This document shows, in pieces, positions 40,549 to 49,621 of a DNA stretch of 64,000 bases. This DNA is from Sphingobacterium sp. SGG-5. GTDB lineage: Bacteria > Bacteroidota > Bacteroidia > Sphingobacteriales > Sphingobacteriaceae. Under the pieces are notes generated by a model. It saw nothing but the letters and a program-made list of their open reading frames with translations. It was not told where the DNA came from and ran no database searches. Both the position numbers and the translations under genes were made by a program. The stretch is taken from the NCBI RefSeq assembly GCF_011043525.1, contig NZ_JAAKGO010000004.1, positions 124,001 to 188,000 of the forward strand, written 5' to 3'. Within the stretch, counting starts at the first letter, position 1. The number at the start of each line of letters is the position of its first letter.

Positions 40549-42405
40549 TTATGCGATGAGTTTACTTATTTTTTTGTCTTGTTTCGCCGGAACCATTTCC
40601 TCCATTTGGTTTTCCACGAGCCAGCAAAGCTGATGGATAATATGGAGATGAACTTCTTGGATACGTCCGGTGTCTTCAGAAGGGACAACGATATTGATGT
40701 CCGCATATTGTGCTGCTTTTCCGCCATCCTTGCCTAAGAGGTTGACGGTAACCATACCCTTATCGTTTGCCTCTTTCAACGCATGAATAATATTGGGTGA
40801 GTTGCCGCTTGTGCTTAGACAGATCAACATATCACCGGAGTTGCCCAATGATTGGACCTGACGTTGGAAGACGTGGTCGTAACCGAAGTCATTGGCCCAC
40901 GCTGTTAAGACTGCATTGTCGGTATTGAGTGACATGACCGCATACCCCGCTCTTTTGGGGATTTCGAATCGTCCCACCAACTCCGCGACAAAATGTTGGC
41001 TTTCCGCAGCGCTTCCTCCGTTTCCACATATTAAAATCTTACGGTCGGTCGCTAATACCTGACACATTTCCTCTGCAACAGTAGCAATTTGCTGCGGCAA
41101 GACCTCGGCAGCTTTGATGAATGTCTGTGACGCCTGATGAAAATACTCTTTCAGGTGTTGGAGTTTCTTTTTATCCCGACATACTGGAATGATCTTTTCG
41201 TACAACTCGCCGATCTGTTCACTAACAGTTTTCCAGGTAAATGTATTACGAACATATTCGATAGCCTGTTTACTCATAGTTTTCAGCTGATTTTTGTTCG
41301 TCAGCAGCGATAACATTTCCTTTGCCAATAATTCCGGACGTTTGGGTGGCACCAGTTTGCCGGTTTCATTTTTTCGAACAGTGAATGCGATTCCGCCTAC
41401 ATCTGATCCAATGACCGGCGTGCCGCAGGCCATGGCCTCCAAGGGTGTAATTCCAAAGGGTTCATACCAGGGTGTAGTAATGAAGATATCCGATGCGCTG
41501 TAATAATATTTAAGAATTTCGCGTTCTTTATTTCCGGTGAACATCACCTGTTGTTCTACACCCTTTTCACGGCAGAGGTTTTGCAGACGTTCCATTTCTG
41601 TATCAATTGGCTTTTCTTCTGCATTGCCACCGACGATAAGCAATCTTAACAGCGGCATATCCTGATGAATATGAGCGAAGGCCTCTATGACATTATCAAT
41701 ACCCTTGCGGGGGACAATTCTACCCAACTGCAACACATATTGGTAGTGGGGAGCCAGGCCGAGTGTTTCTTTCGCTTCATCCTTTGGTATAGGATAAAAA
41801 TCTGATGGATTGAATCCACAAGGGATGATTTCAAGTTTTTCCTGTGGGGCATAGTAGAGCTCCATCAGGTCTTTCATATCGTTCGGGCATTCTGCAATTA
41901 TTTTTTCCGCATGCCAGATAATTTCCTGCTCGATTTGCTCACGCTGTTTTGGAAATTTGTCGGCCTCACCTTGGTGTATTCTGCGCACAGCACCTAGGGC
42001 ATGGAAGGTAATCACGAAAGGGATATTCAACTGTCTCTTTATATCCATCGCTACCATTCCCGACAGCCAAAAGTGCGCGTGCACAAGGTCGTAATCAAGT
42101 TGTTCTTCATCTATAAAATTAATCATCTGTTCGCTGAACTCGGTCATGTAGATAAAGAGCTCTTCCTTGGGTATAGGTGTTGGCGGTCCGGCGGTAATGT
42201 GGATAACGCGAACTCCGGGGGCGAAATCTACCACTTCGGCTATTTCGGTCTGTTCTCTTCGGGTGTATATATCAACAAAATATCCCATAGTGGCCAAACT
42301 TCGGGCAACCTCGGCCACATATACATTCTGTCCACCGCTGTCTACACCACCTAAAGTAGAAAGGGGAGAAGCATGGTCACTGATAAAGGCAATTTTCTTT
42401 CTCAT
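40549..42405 (-). CDS. Fusion of GT4 glycosyltransferase and GmhA-type sedoheptulose-7-phosphate isomerase
   Basis: 618 residues. Residues 1-400 are a GT-B family 4 transferase of the sucrose-phosphate-synthase-like type: GGVDSGGQNVYVAEVARSL, VLQLGRIVPRKGIDNVIEAF, and the EX7E motif EPFGITPLEAMACGTPVIGSD. Residues about 420-600 are a SIS-domain phosphoheptose isomerase: ILICGNGGSAAESQHFVAEL, STSGNSPNIIHALKEA and SEDTGRIQEVHLHIIHQLCW. The second half supplies the first step of ADP-heptose synthesis, missing elsewhere in the window. The fusion ties the sugar's synthesis to a transferase. It appears in-frame and intact, not a sequencing artefact, since both halves are full-length. Confidence 0.92.
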   Translation of the reverse strand: MRKKIAFISDHASPLSTLGGVDSGGQNVYVAEVARSLATMGYFVDIYTRREQTEIAEVVDFAPGVRVIHITAGPPTPIPKEELFIYMTEFSEQMINFIDEEQLDYDLVHAHFWLSGMVAMDIKRQLNIPFVITFHALGAVRRIHQGEADKFPKQREQIEQEIIWHAEKIIAECPNDMKDLMELYYAPQEKLEIIPCGFNPSDFYPIPKDEAKETLGLAPHYQYVLQLGRIVPRKGIDNVIEAFAHIHQDMPLLRLLIVGGNAEEKPIDTEMERLQNLCREKGVEQQVMFTGNKEREILKYYYSASDIFITTPWYEPFGITPLEAMACGTPVIGSDVGGIAFTVRKNETGKLVPPKRPELLAKEMLSLLTNKNQLKTMSKQAIEYVRNTFTWKTVSEQIGELYEKIIPVCRDKKKLQHLKEYFHQASQTFIKAAEVLPQQIATVAEEMCQVLATDRKILICGNGGSAAESQHFVAELVGRFEIPKRAGYAVMSLNTDNAVLTAWANDFGYDHVFQRQVQSLGNSGDMLICLSTSGNSPNIIHALKEANDKGMVTVNLLGKDGGKAAQYADINIVVPSEDTGRIQEVHLHIIHQLCWLVENQMEEMVPAKQDKKISKLIA

Positions 42406-42406
42406 G

Positions 42407-43375
42407 TTATTGTTCTTTTATAGCACTGTTAATTTTTTCGATGAATAATTGACGCCATTCTGTTGTAAACCTTTCGATAGCAAAGAGTTCTTTAGCTCGT
42501 TGACTCGCCGCATAGCTAATATCATAGGCCACGGACGGTACATCCAGTAACAGGCTCATCTTATCTATTAAATAATTTATGTCATTATGCACGAATCCGG
42601 ATGCTTCATTTTTTATCACGGTAGGTAGTTCTGTACACGCCAGACCCACAACCGGCATTCCAATCATCATAGCTTCACATACCGAAAGACCTAAGCTCGT
42701 ATATCGTATCGGGTTAAAGAAAAAACGATATTGACTCATGAAGGCGGGCAGCTGAGGATGGAGAACTTCACCTATACCATAATCTTCGGATCCCATGCCC
42801 ACCAGATCCAACGGTATGACCTCGCGCACTTTATTGAAAATATCTAATCCCAACATCCTTCCTCTTGAGGGCAAGTTATTAATGACGACGATCCCTTTTT
42901 TTATCGTACCATGATAGGTAACAGGGCCTACTGTCACACCGTGACAGATAACGCGTATATCTGGGAGATCAGCCTTCCACATCAGGCGATTATAGTGCGT
43001 TACATGAACCAGCGTGATATTTTTATCCTTTATTGGATGTACCTCATCAGTAGGATGTCCCCATGGAGGATCATGTTCGATATAGATCTTGGGCAGGGTA
43101 CGCTGGCTTTCCGATAGTAATTCATGTTGATCGATAAGATAATTTTCGTCGGCCTGAAAAAGAATAAGATCAAATTCAATACCTTTTATTTCATGCGCCG
43201 GAATTTCAATAACGTTGTTTCCAAATGGGAAAGTTGTTCCTCGGCCAGCATAACGGTCAGAGCGCTGCTCGTTGTATGGCACGTAAATAATATAATCGCC
43301 TAGTGAAAGATAATAAAGATACGAACCATGAATATTCCAGGTAAGAATCCGAGGCCTTTGATGTTCAGCTATCAC
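42407..43375 (-). CDS. Glycosyltransferase (GT-B fold)
   Basis: 322 residues. The N-terminal ILTWNIHGSYLYYLSLGDYI resembles transferases that act on cell-surface sugars, and the C-terminal YTSLGLSVCEAMMIGMPVVG is a GT4-type donor-binding motif. It is the first transferase of the heptose operon, separated by 1 nt from the GT4-GmhA gene. Donor and acceptor are unknown. Confidence 0.82.
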   Translation of the reverse strand: MIAEHQRPRILTWNIHGSYLYYLSLGDYIIYVPYNEQRSDRYAGRGTTFPFGNNVIEIPAHEIKGIEFDLILFQADENYLIDQHELLSESQRTLPKIYIEHDPPWGHPTDEVHPIKDKNITLVHVTHYNRLMWKADLPDIRVICHGVTVGPVTYHGTIKKGIVVINNLPSRGRMLGLDIFNKVREVIPLDLVGMGSEDYGIGEVLHPQLPAFMSQYRFFFNPIRYTSLGLSVCEAMMIGMPVVGLACTELPTVIKNEASGFVHNDINYLIDKMSLLLDVPSVAYDISYAASQRAKELFAIERFTTEWRQLFIEKINSAIKEQ

Positions 43376-43378
43376 AAT

Positions 43379-43723
43379 TTACTCCTCCTCTCCATAACCC
43401 GTATCTATTTCCGGATCTCTGTCGGGGTTAATTTCCTCGATATCCGGTTCCGGTCTTTCAATTTCGTCAATTTCGGGAGACTCCATAGGCTCGTTTTCTT
43501 CGATTTCATCGATGTCAGTCTCTTCATCTCTTTCCAACGGATAGACATCTGGTTGCTCAGGAGGTAAATTCTCTATAGGCTCCTGACCAGCAGATTCTTC
43601 GGTCGGTTGTGAAGAATAGGGGATATCATCGTCTTCTCCTGGCATGCCTGGATTATTTTGGACCAATGAAATAGCTACCACCAGACCTAGTCTCTTCGTA
43701 GCATTGTTCGTTTCTCTTCTCAT
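43379..43723 (-). CDS. Acidic disordered protein, 114 residues
   Basis: Started at MRRETNNATKRL; the longer frame from 43897 would place a foreign-looking segment ahead. After residue 30 it is almost entirely Glu/Asp/Pro (DIDEIEENEPMESPEIDEIERP repeats in short DEIE units). A short hydrophobic stretch (LGLVVAISLVQ) near the N-terminus may be a weak membrane segment. It is 3 nt upstream of the first heptose-operon transferase. Function unknown. Such proteins may bind cations or act as spacers. Confidence 0.55.
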   Translation of the reverse strand: MRRETNNATKRLGLVVAISLVQNNPGMPGEDDDIPYSSQPTEESAGQEPIENLPPEQPDVYPLERDEETDIDEIEENEPMESPEIDEIERPEPDIEEINPDRDPEIDTGYGEEE

Positions 43724-43782
43724 TTTCTTGTGTTTTAAATTGTGTACAGTATGAACATTGACTTTTAGGTTTTGGTTGTTCG

Positions 43783-43813
43783 TTAAATACCTGAAAAGAA
43801 AAAGATAAATACG
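43783..43813 (+). promoter_or_regulatory. Two TAAATAC motifs upstream of the MFS gene
   Basis: TTAAATACCTGAA (43783-43795) and GATAAATACG (43804-43813) lie 33-60 nt ahead of the MFS start. The first shares TAAATACCTGAA with the site before CsbD. They may be promoter elements of an alternative sigma factor. Confidence 0.35.
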
Positions 43814-43845
43814 ATGGGTTGTCTTTTTTATACCGAAATAAAAGG

Positions 43846-45381
43846 ATGGCGAACGAACATTGTACCTTAAGTGTTCATGAAGGTGAAATAAATACATTCA
43901 TGCTGGCACCAGAAACGCATTTACATAAAGAACAGGTAGATAAAGGATTAAAGATGGTCATTATAGATGGTTTGGCCTCCGAAGTGGTGGTTTGCCTTAC
44001 CAGCGGTGTTTTCTTGGTAGCTGTTGCCTTACTTTTAGGCGCTTCAAACTTTCAGATTGGGTTACTGGCAGCCTTTCCCACATTAACAAATCTGGCGCAG
44101 CTTTTATCGATTATATGGATGCGGTATTATCCTAACCGCAGATTAATAACCGTTTCTTCTGTTTTTTTGGCTCGTCTTCCATTAATTATTGTAGCTATTA
44201 TGCTCTACCTTCCTGACAAATCGAGTATTTACCTGCTGATGCTTTGTATGTTTGTTCATTATTTCTTTAGTTCTGTGGGTGGGGCAGGATGGAATTCATG
44301 GATTAAAGACTTAGTACCTGAAGATCAGTTAGGTTCTTACTTTTCAAAAAGAAGTAGATATATGCAGATTGTCAATATTATTCTCAGTTTGTTTGTCGCT
44401 GTATTAGCCGATTACGTTCAAGCAAACATGCCTGACAATATGTTTGCATTGTATGCTTTTTATTTTGCTACTGCCGGTCTTATTGGTTTAATAGGGACTT
44501 TTTTCCTATCCCGCGCTCCAGAACCTTATTCTTCTATGAGCGAAGGGAATTTATTACAGTTGTTGGTCTTACCACTTAAAAACGTCAATTTTCGCCGATT
44601 GTTAATTTTTAATGCCGCATGGACCTTCTCCATTAATCTAGCGATCCCTTTTTTTATCGTTTTTATGTTAAAGAGTCTCGGTTTGTCTATGACGGTTGTC
44701 ATCTTTCTGACCGTTGTGTCTCAATTATTCAGCGTACTTACCTTGTATCAATGGGGAAGGTTGTCGGATCGCTACAGCAACAAAAGTATTATTATGCTTT
44801 CAGCTCCAATCTATATCGTCTGTATCTTACTGTGGATTTTTGTAGGAATATATTCGAGAAACATACTTAATCTCGGGCTCCTTTTTATCATTCACGTATT
44901 TACCGGTATATCCACGGCGGGAATTAACTTAGCGCTAACCAATATCGGGCTTAAATTAGCCCCCAAACAGGATGCTGTTGTTTTTATCTCCATGAAAAAT
45001 ATTGTTTCTTCTTTATTTGCAGCCTTAGGGCCTATCATCGGAGGTATATTGGTCGATATATTCGACGAGCGGGAACTTCGTATTACGATTGAGTGGATAT
45101 CCCCCGAACTTCAGTCCGCAGGAAAGTTGCTTTATCTCCATGAATGGAATTTTCTGTTCCTTTTTGCTTCGTTGATGGCATTTATTTCCATGCGTCTTTT
45201 GGGGCGGGTAAAGGAAAATGGCGAGGTAGGGCATATGCTGGTTAAACGTATTATGAAAACACGTTTTAAAAGTGGCATGAAAGAAGCACTCATCATCGGC
45301 AATATTATAACCTGGCATAATCAGATCAAAGCCATTATCCAACGCAGATACAAGACGGCTACGCCGGAAGAATCATCATAA
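43846..45381 (+). CDS. MFS transporter
   Basis: 511 residues from ATG 43846, with AAAGG just upstream; the longer TTG start is unlikely. About 12 membrane segments. An N-terminal cytosolic part (THLHKEQVDKGLKMVIIDGL) precedes helix 1. The loop GRLSDRYSNKS between helices is the MFS A-motif in the second half. It is followed 81 nt later by the GH130 gene, so transport of the oligosaccharide product or substrate is plausible but unproven. Confidence 0.88.
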   Translation: MANEHCTLSVHEGEINTFMLAPETHLHKEQVDKGLKMVIIDGLASEVVVCLTSGVFLVAVALLLGASNFQIGLLAAFPTLTNLAQLLSIIWMRYYPNRRLITVSSVFLARLPLIIVAIMLYLPDKSSIYLLMLCMFVHYFFSSVGGAGWNSWIKDLVPEDQLGSYFSKRSRYMQIVNIILSLFVAVLADYVQANMPDNMFALYAFYFATAGLIGLIGTFFLSRAPEPYSSMSEGNLLQLLVLPLKNVNFRRLLIFNAAWTFSINLAIPFFIVFMLKSLGLSMTVVIFLTVVSQLFSVLTLYQWGRLSDRYSNKSIIMLSAPIYIVCILLWIFVGIYSRNILNLGLLFIIHVFTGISTAGINLALTNIGLKLAPKQDAVVFISMKNIVSSLFAALGPIIGGILVDIFDERELRITIEWISPELQSAGKLLYLHEWNFLFLFASLMAFISMRLLGRVKENGEVGHMLVKRIMKTRFKSGMKEALIIGNIITWHNQIKAIIQRRYKTATPEESS

Positions 45382-45462
45382 CAGTATCGATAAGGACATA
45401 TTAGAAAGAAAAGAAGCAAACAAAATTTGTTCGAATATCGTTATTAAAGAAAGTATCCTTAT

Positions 45463-46938
45463 ATGAGTTTACATGTTAATCGTAAAAATGTGTTCTTTAA
45501 ACCTGACTCCAAGCGTGTACTGGCGCGCTATTTTAATCTGGGATTATCCCGCACGATACGGGTTGTTAACCGGATTTTAGCTATGGATAAACAGCAGAAA
45601 CAAGAGACGCTCAATCAATTACTACGCAATTTTTCAAAGCGCCATCGAAGCATCATCGATATCTGGAAAAGAAACTATAAACGTGCGGTAGAACAAGTGC
45701 CTGAAGCACAGTTAAAAGACTGGGTTTTCTCTGCGCACGATAAGCTCTTGATAGGTGCATATTTTACGATGGAATATTCTGTGGAAGCCGCTGCCTTTTT
45801 TAATCCTTCGGTTGTCGAAGCACCGGATCAAACGCAGCTCAAAGATGGGGAGAAACGTATCATTCTCAGCTTTCGGGCTACGGGAGAAGGGCATGTTTCC
45901 TCAATCGTATTCCGCTCGGCTATTATTGATAAGCACCTGAATATACAATTGGATGAGGTCGGAAAGCTATTAGAAAAACCAGAGCAATTTAAAAGTCATG
46001 CTTATCAGAAGGCCGATTTTATCGAAAAGCTATTGCAGATACACGATCCGGAAGAAGACATGTTGGCTCTTATTAATGCGAAGTTTACCGAGACCTTTAC
46101 CTATGAAGAACTCCGGCGTTTTGTATCGGAGATACAGGTGGAAAATGACTTGGATCTTGAAGGGTTGACCCTGATGAAACATATCATGTGGCTTGCATCG
46201 TCGCATTACGAAATGACCTATTCCCTGGATACATCGATATCCGAGCGCGTCATATTTCCTTTAGCTGCGACGGAAAAAAACGGTATAGAAGATGCTCGTT
46301 TCGTCAAGTTTACCAATGAAAAAGGGAAAACCACATATTATGCCACCTATACTGCATACGACGGACTTACAATCCTGCCCAAGCTTTTATCCACAAAGGA
46401 TTTTGTACATTTTAAAGTACAGCCTATCAACGGCAAGATTGCCAATAAAGGACCTGCTCTTTTTCCGCGCAAGATACATGGAAAATATGCGATGTTATGT
46501 CGGATAGATGGTGAGAATAATTATATCGCATTTTCAGAAGATATTATCAATTGGCATCAGGATGTAACTCTGCTTAAAGAGCCGGAATTTCCATGGGAGT
46601 TTGTACAACAGGGCAATTGTGGTTCACCGATCGAGACACCAAAAGGCTGGATCGTCCTGACACATAGTGTTGGCCCTATGCGGGAGTATACTATAGGTGC
46701 GATCCTGTTGGATCTTGATGATCCCACTAAGGTCATTGGAAAACTCAATAAACCACTCCTTTATCCGAATGCGGAGGAGCGAGAAGGATATGTACCTAAC
46801 GTGGTCTATTCTTGTGGGCAGATGCTGCACAATGGCCATTTAATTATTCCCTATGCGATGTCAGATCATGCTTCTACCTATGCAACTATTCCTTTAGATG
46901 ATTTGTTGGAAGTGTTGATGACCAATAAGATCAGTTAA
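45463..46938 (+). CDS. Glycoside hydrolase family 130 protein
   Basis: 491 residues. Residues 1-180 are a helical N-terminal extension (SKRHRSIIDIWKRNYKRAVE). The five-bladed propeller follows, with GIEDARFVKF at about 283 holding the catalytic Asp and CGSPIETPKGWIVLTHSV at about 388, plus EREGYVPNVVYSC. GH130 enzymes phosphorolyse or hydrolyse beta-mannosides. The 180-residue extension makes this a longer subtype that is found with glycosyltransferases rather than in polysaccharide-utilisation loci. Ends 8 nt inside the convergent neighbour. Confidence 0.9.
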   Translation: MSLHVNRKNVFFKPDSKRVLARYFNLGLSRTIRVVNRILAMDKQQKQETLNQLLRNFSKRHRSIIDIWKRNYKRAVEQVPEAQLKDWVFSAHDKLLIGAYFTMEYSVEAAAFFNPSVVEAPDQTQLKDGEKRIILSFRATGEGHVSSIVFRSAIIDKHLNIQLDEVGKLLEKPEQFKSHAYQKADFIEKLLQIHDPEEDMLALINAKFTETFTYEELRRFVSEIQVENDLDLEGLTLMKHIMWLASSHYEMTYSLDTSISERVIFPLAATEKNGIEDARFVKFTNEKGKTTYYATYTAYDGLTILPKLLSTKDFVHFKVQPINGKIANKGPALFPRKIHGKYAMLCRIDGENNYIAFSEDIINWHQDVTLLKEPEFPWEFVQQGNCGSPIETPKGWIVLTHSVGPMREYTIGAILLDLDDPTKVIGKLNKPLLYPNAEEREGYVPNVVYSCGQMLHNGHLIIPYAMSDHASTYATIPLDDLLEVLMTNKIS

Positions 46939-48019
46939 AAGAGCTGCACATATATATGTAGGCCAACCAGAAGCTCATCGTACTTTCTGCCCCTTGATTC
47001 ATGTTCACACCATGACTATCCAGACCGTCGTGGCAACCCCCGGTTCCTTTATCGTAAACTGATAAGCCAAGTATATTTTTTCCGAAGAACCAGGCAAAGG
47101 AGTCAAGCATACGCTGGCTGTACCCGGCCTCCTGTGTCATACGGCATAGCTGCTTATAAAGCAGGATAATGGAGGGGATCTCCACAGCTTGTTGGCCAAA
47201 CGTACTGCGAATACCATCATGGAAATACCATTCTTTGTTTCCTATAGTAGAAAGATAATCGTTTTCAAAGAGCAATGAATCTAAGAATCCTGCACTTTGT
47301 AGCCCGATCTTCAACATAGCGTCATCTTCTAATAACTGCGCGGAACGGAGTAAACTAAGTGGTATGACCGCGTTGTCATAGGTTATAATCTTTTCGTACC
47401 AATACCATTTTCCATAGGAGTTTTGGCGATATTCATCGACTAAATAATAGGATAATGATTTTATAGCCCCCCAGACTTCCTTGTCTTGAGGATGGCGTTG
47501 GTCATAATGAAGCAAGCCTAATAAACTGTAGGCTACTGCACGTGGCGACCTCAATTGTGTGATATGGGGCAATGCTTTAATAAACAGTTCCCGGCTGAGT
47601 GGAATGAAATCGTTTAACGTTGTGATTCGGAGTAATGTGCCAAGCGCCCAGATTGTACGGCCAAAGCTATCTTCGGTACCTTCCTCATCCAAAAATTGAT
47701 GATCGAATGATAAAAAATTTCTAAACTTTCCATCTTCTGCCTGCATATAGTTGATGTAGGCCAGATAAGTACTCATCAGATTCTTTATTTCGTTCGATGG
47801 CCACAGCTCGTATATCATTGACGTCAACATCAATGCACGTGCATTATCATCCAGACAGTAGCCATGATGATAGTTTGGTGTTGCATATCGGGCGTGTTGC
47901 ATAATTCCGACGTTGTTTGTAAGCCGTTGGATATGCGAAAGATTCATATCCGGTAAGCCGGGGATATGAACTTTTAGTGTGGGTATATCGAAGAAGGGTG
48001 TAGCTGCTGATCTTGCCAT
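46931..48019 (-). CDS. (alpha/alpha)6-barrel glycosidase-like protein
   Basis: 362 residues, helical, with repeats of the YCLDDNARALMLTSM and EDSFGRTIWALGTLL type, which suggest a six-hairpin toroid. Similar proteins are often annotated as glycosyltransferases because they are fused to or paired with GT4 proteins. The paired GT4 gene overlaps it by 1 nt upstream. It probably cleaves or rearranges a mannose-containing oligosaccharide made by its partners, but the substrate is unknown. Confidence 0.72.
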   Translation of the reverse strand: MARSAATPFFDIPTLKVHIPGLPDMNLSHIQRLTNNVGIMQHARYATPNYHHGYCLDDNARALMLTSMIYELWPSNEIKNLMSTYLAYINYMQAEDGKFRNFLSFDHQFLDEEGTEDSFGRTIWALGTLLRITTLNDFIPLSRELFIKALPHITQLRSPRAVAYSLLGLLHYDQRHPQDKEVWGAIKSLSYYLVDEYRQNSYGKWYWYEKIITYDNAVIPLSLLRSAQLLEDDAMLKIGLQSAGFLDSLLFENDYLSTIGNKEWYFHDGIRSTFGQQAVEIPSIILLYKQLCRMTQEAGYSQRMLDSFAWFFGKNILGLSVYDKGTGGCHDGLDSHGVNMNQGAESTMSFWLAYIYMCSSFN

Positions 48020-49206
48020 TAAGACGATAGCTTATTTTGCCCGGACTTCAACGCTAAAGGAAGAGGACGCCCTACTGCCGAAATAAAGATAGGGGGTGAT
48101 AAGAGCTCATGAATAAGGTTGAGCTGCATCTTGCCTACATTTGTCCAACTCATGTGTCGACCATAGCTTGCCGCATTCCGGCGGTATTTCGCTAATAGAA
48201 TCGGGTTCGTTAAAAGCTGATTGATCAATGTCGATAGGGCCGCGGTATCTTTAAAGTCGAACAATAATCCCCGATCTTCATCCAATAAATCCTTGGCATA
48301 CCAGTAAGGTGTAGAAAGCACTGCCGCACCGGCACCGATAGCGAAGGAAAGTGTTCCGCTGCTGATCTGATTTTCGTGTGGATAGGGCGTTACATAGATG
48401 TCGCAGGCACTTAAGTACTGTACTAACAGATCTTCCGAGGCAAATTCATTAATAAATAAAATTTTGTTGGCTATTCCCAAGTCTTCGGCTTTTTCCTGCA
48501 AGGACCGTCGGTAGGCTTCACCTTCTTTTCGAAGAATATTAGGATGTGTAGAGCCTAAGATAATATACACAAAATCGGGACACTCCACGGTTGAGACAGC
48601 GTCGATAGCCGTTTCAAGACCTTTGTTTGGGCCTAAGAAACCAAAACTTAACATCACTTTTTTGTTTTCCAATCCTAAGCTTTTCTTGGCGTCTGTCTGT
48701 TTATAACTAAATTGCGGAACACCATGTGGTATGAGTGCAATTTTTGTTCGGTCTATATGATAAATATGGTTAAGCATTTCCACGGCGCGCTTCGTCATGA
48801 CAGTTACCTTATCACTATACTGGGCAAGTTGTCTTAACACCTTTCTTTCCTCGGGATTAGGTTCCGATAATACCGTATGTAGATTGCTTATGACCGGAAT
48901 GGTCAGCGATTGCGCAAGGTCAACAATGTAGTTTCCGGCATCGCCGCCAAATATCCCATATTCGTGTTGGATAATACAGACATCAAAAGTGTTGATAAGC
49001 GTGGCAGCTCGTCGGTATGATTCTTTTTTATCCTTTTCGATGACAATGGAAACTTCCGTCGGGAAGTAGGACTCACTACCATCCGATAGGGCAACAATAG
49101 TCGGTTTCTCCTCGGAAGAATGTGCAAGAGATTTGTAAAGATCGGAAGTGAAGGTAGCAATACCGCACTGTCTGGGTGGGTATGTGCCTATAATGGCGAT
49201 TTTCAT
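48019..49206 (-). CDS. Glycosyltransferase family 4 protein
   Basis: 395 residues. PPRQCGIATFTSDLYKSL at the N-terminus (acceptor side) and SSGTLSFAIGAGAAVLSTPYWY at the C-terminus (donor side) define a GT4 enzyme. FLGPNKGLETAIDAV is the linker-side motif. It overlaps by 1 nt with the toroid gene and faces the GH130 gene on the other strand, so this trio probably handles one oligosaccharide. Confidence 0.9.
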   Translation of the reverse strand: MKIAIIGTYPPRQCGIATFTSDLYKSLAHSSEEKPTIVALSDGSESYFPTEVSIVIEKDKKESYRRAATLINTFDVCIIQHEYGIFGGDAGNYIVDLAQSLTIPVISNLHTVLSEPNPEERKVLRQLAQYSDKVTVMTKRAVEMLNHIYHIDRTKIALIPHGVPQFSYKQTDAKKSLGLENKKVMLSFGFLGPNKGLETAIDAVSTVECPDFVYIILGSTHPNILRKEGEAYRRSLQEKAEDLGIANKILFINEFASEDLLVQYLSACDIYVTPYPHENQISSGTLSFAIGAGAAVLSTPYWYAKDLLDEDRGLLFDFKDTAALSTLINQLLTNPILLAKYRRNAASYGRHMSWTNVGKMQLNLIHELLSPPIFISAVGRPLPLALKSGQNKLSS

Positions 49207-49323
49207 GTTTTTTATTTATGCGTGAATGTTAAAGATTACAAGATAATAACAACAGATAGGAGGATATGGTTGTAACATGACTTCGTAAAATCCAAAATTC
49301 AGTACTAATCCGCTATCCCACGT

Positions 49324-49337
49324 GATAAATACCTGAA
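49324..49337 (+). promoter_or_regulatory. TAAATAC motif upstream of CsbD
   Basis: GATAAATACCTGAA, 75 nt ahead of the CsbD ATG. Shares twelve bases (TAAATACCTGAA) with the site before the MFS gene. Confidence 0.35.
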
Positions 49338-49412
49338 TTTATAGCTTGCAGTCAACTAAGCATCAAGCATTTTGTTATTAAGGAAACGAACATTTAAATA
49401 AAGGAGAATATT

Positions 49413-49601
49413 ATGAACAAATTAACATGGAAAGGCCGTTGGAACGAGCTTAAAGGAAAAGTAAAACAACAATATGCTGACTTTACTGACGATGATCTTT
49501 TGTACGAAGAAGGAAAAGAAGACGAATTATTAGGTCGTATACAAAAAACCACCGGAAAGACCAGAGAAGAAGTCGAGGCGTGGCTGGATCGCATGGAATA
49601 A
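49413..49601 (+). CDS. CsbD family stress protein
   Basis: 62 residues: [20 protein letters not shown], then [20 protein letters not shown], then [19 protein letters not shown]. The [10 protein letters not shown] and [17 protein letters not shown] blocks are diagnostic for CsbD/YjbJ, highly abundant general-stress proteins of unknown mechanism. A good AGGAGA precedes the ATG. Upstream is a candidate stress promoter motif. Confidence 0.93.
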   Translation: MNKLTWKGRWNELKGKVKQQYADFTDDDLLYEEGKEDELLGRIQKTTGKTREEVEAWLDRME

Positions 49602-49621
49602 CATGTTGTAGATGGGTTGCC

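Noticed and set aside
40549..42405. GT4-GmhA fusion as an assembly error joining two genes
   Set aside because: Both halves are full-length and in one frame with a plausible linker of about 20 residues, so a lost stop codon is less likely than a true fusion.
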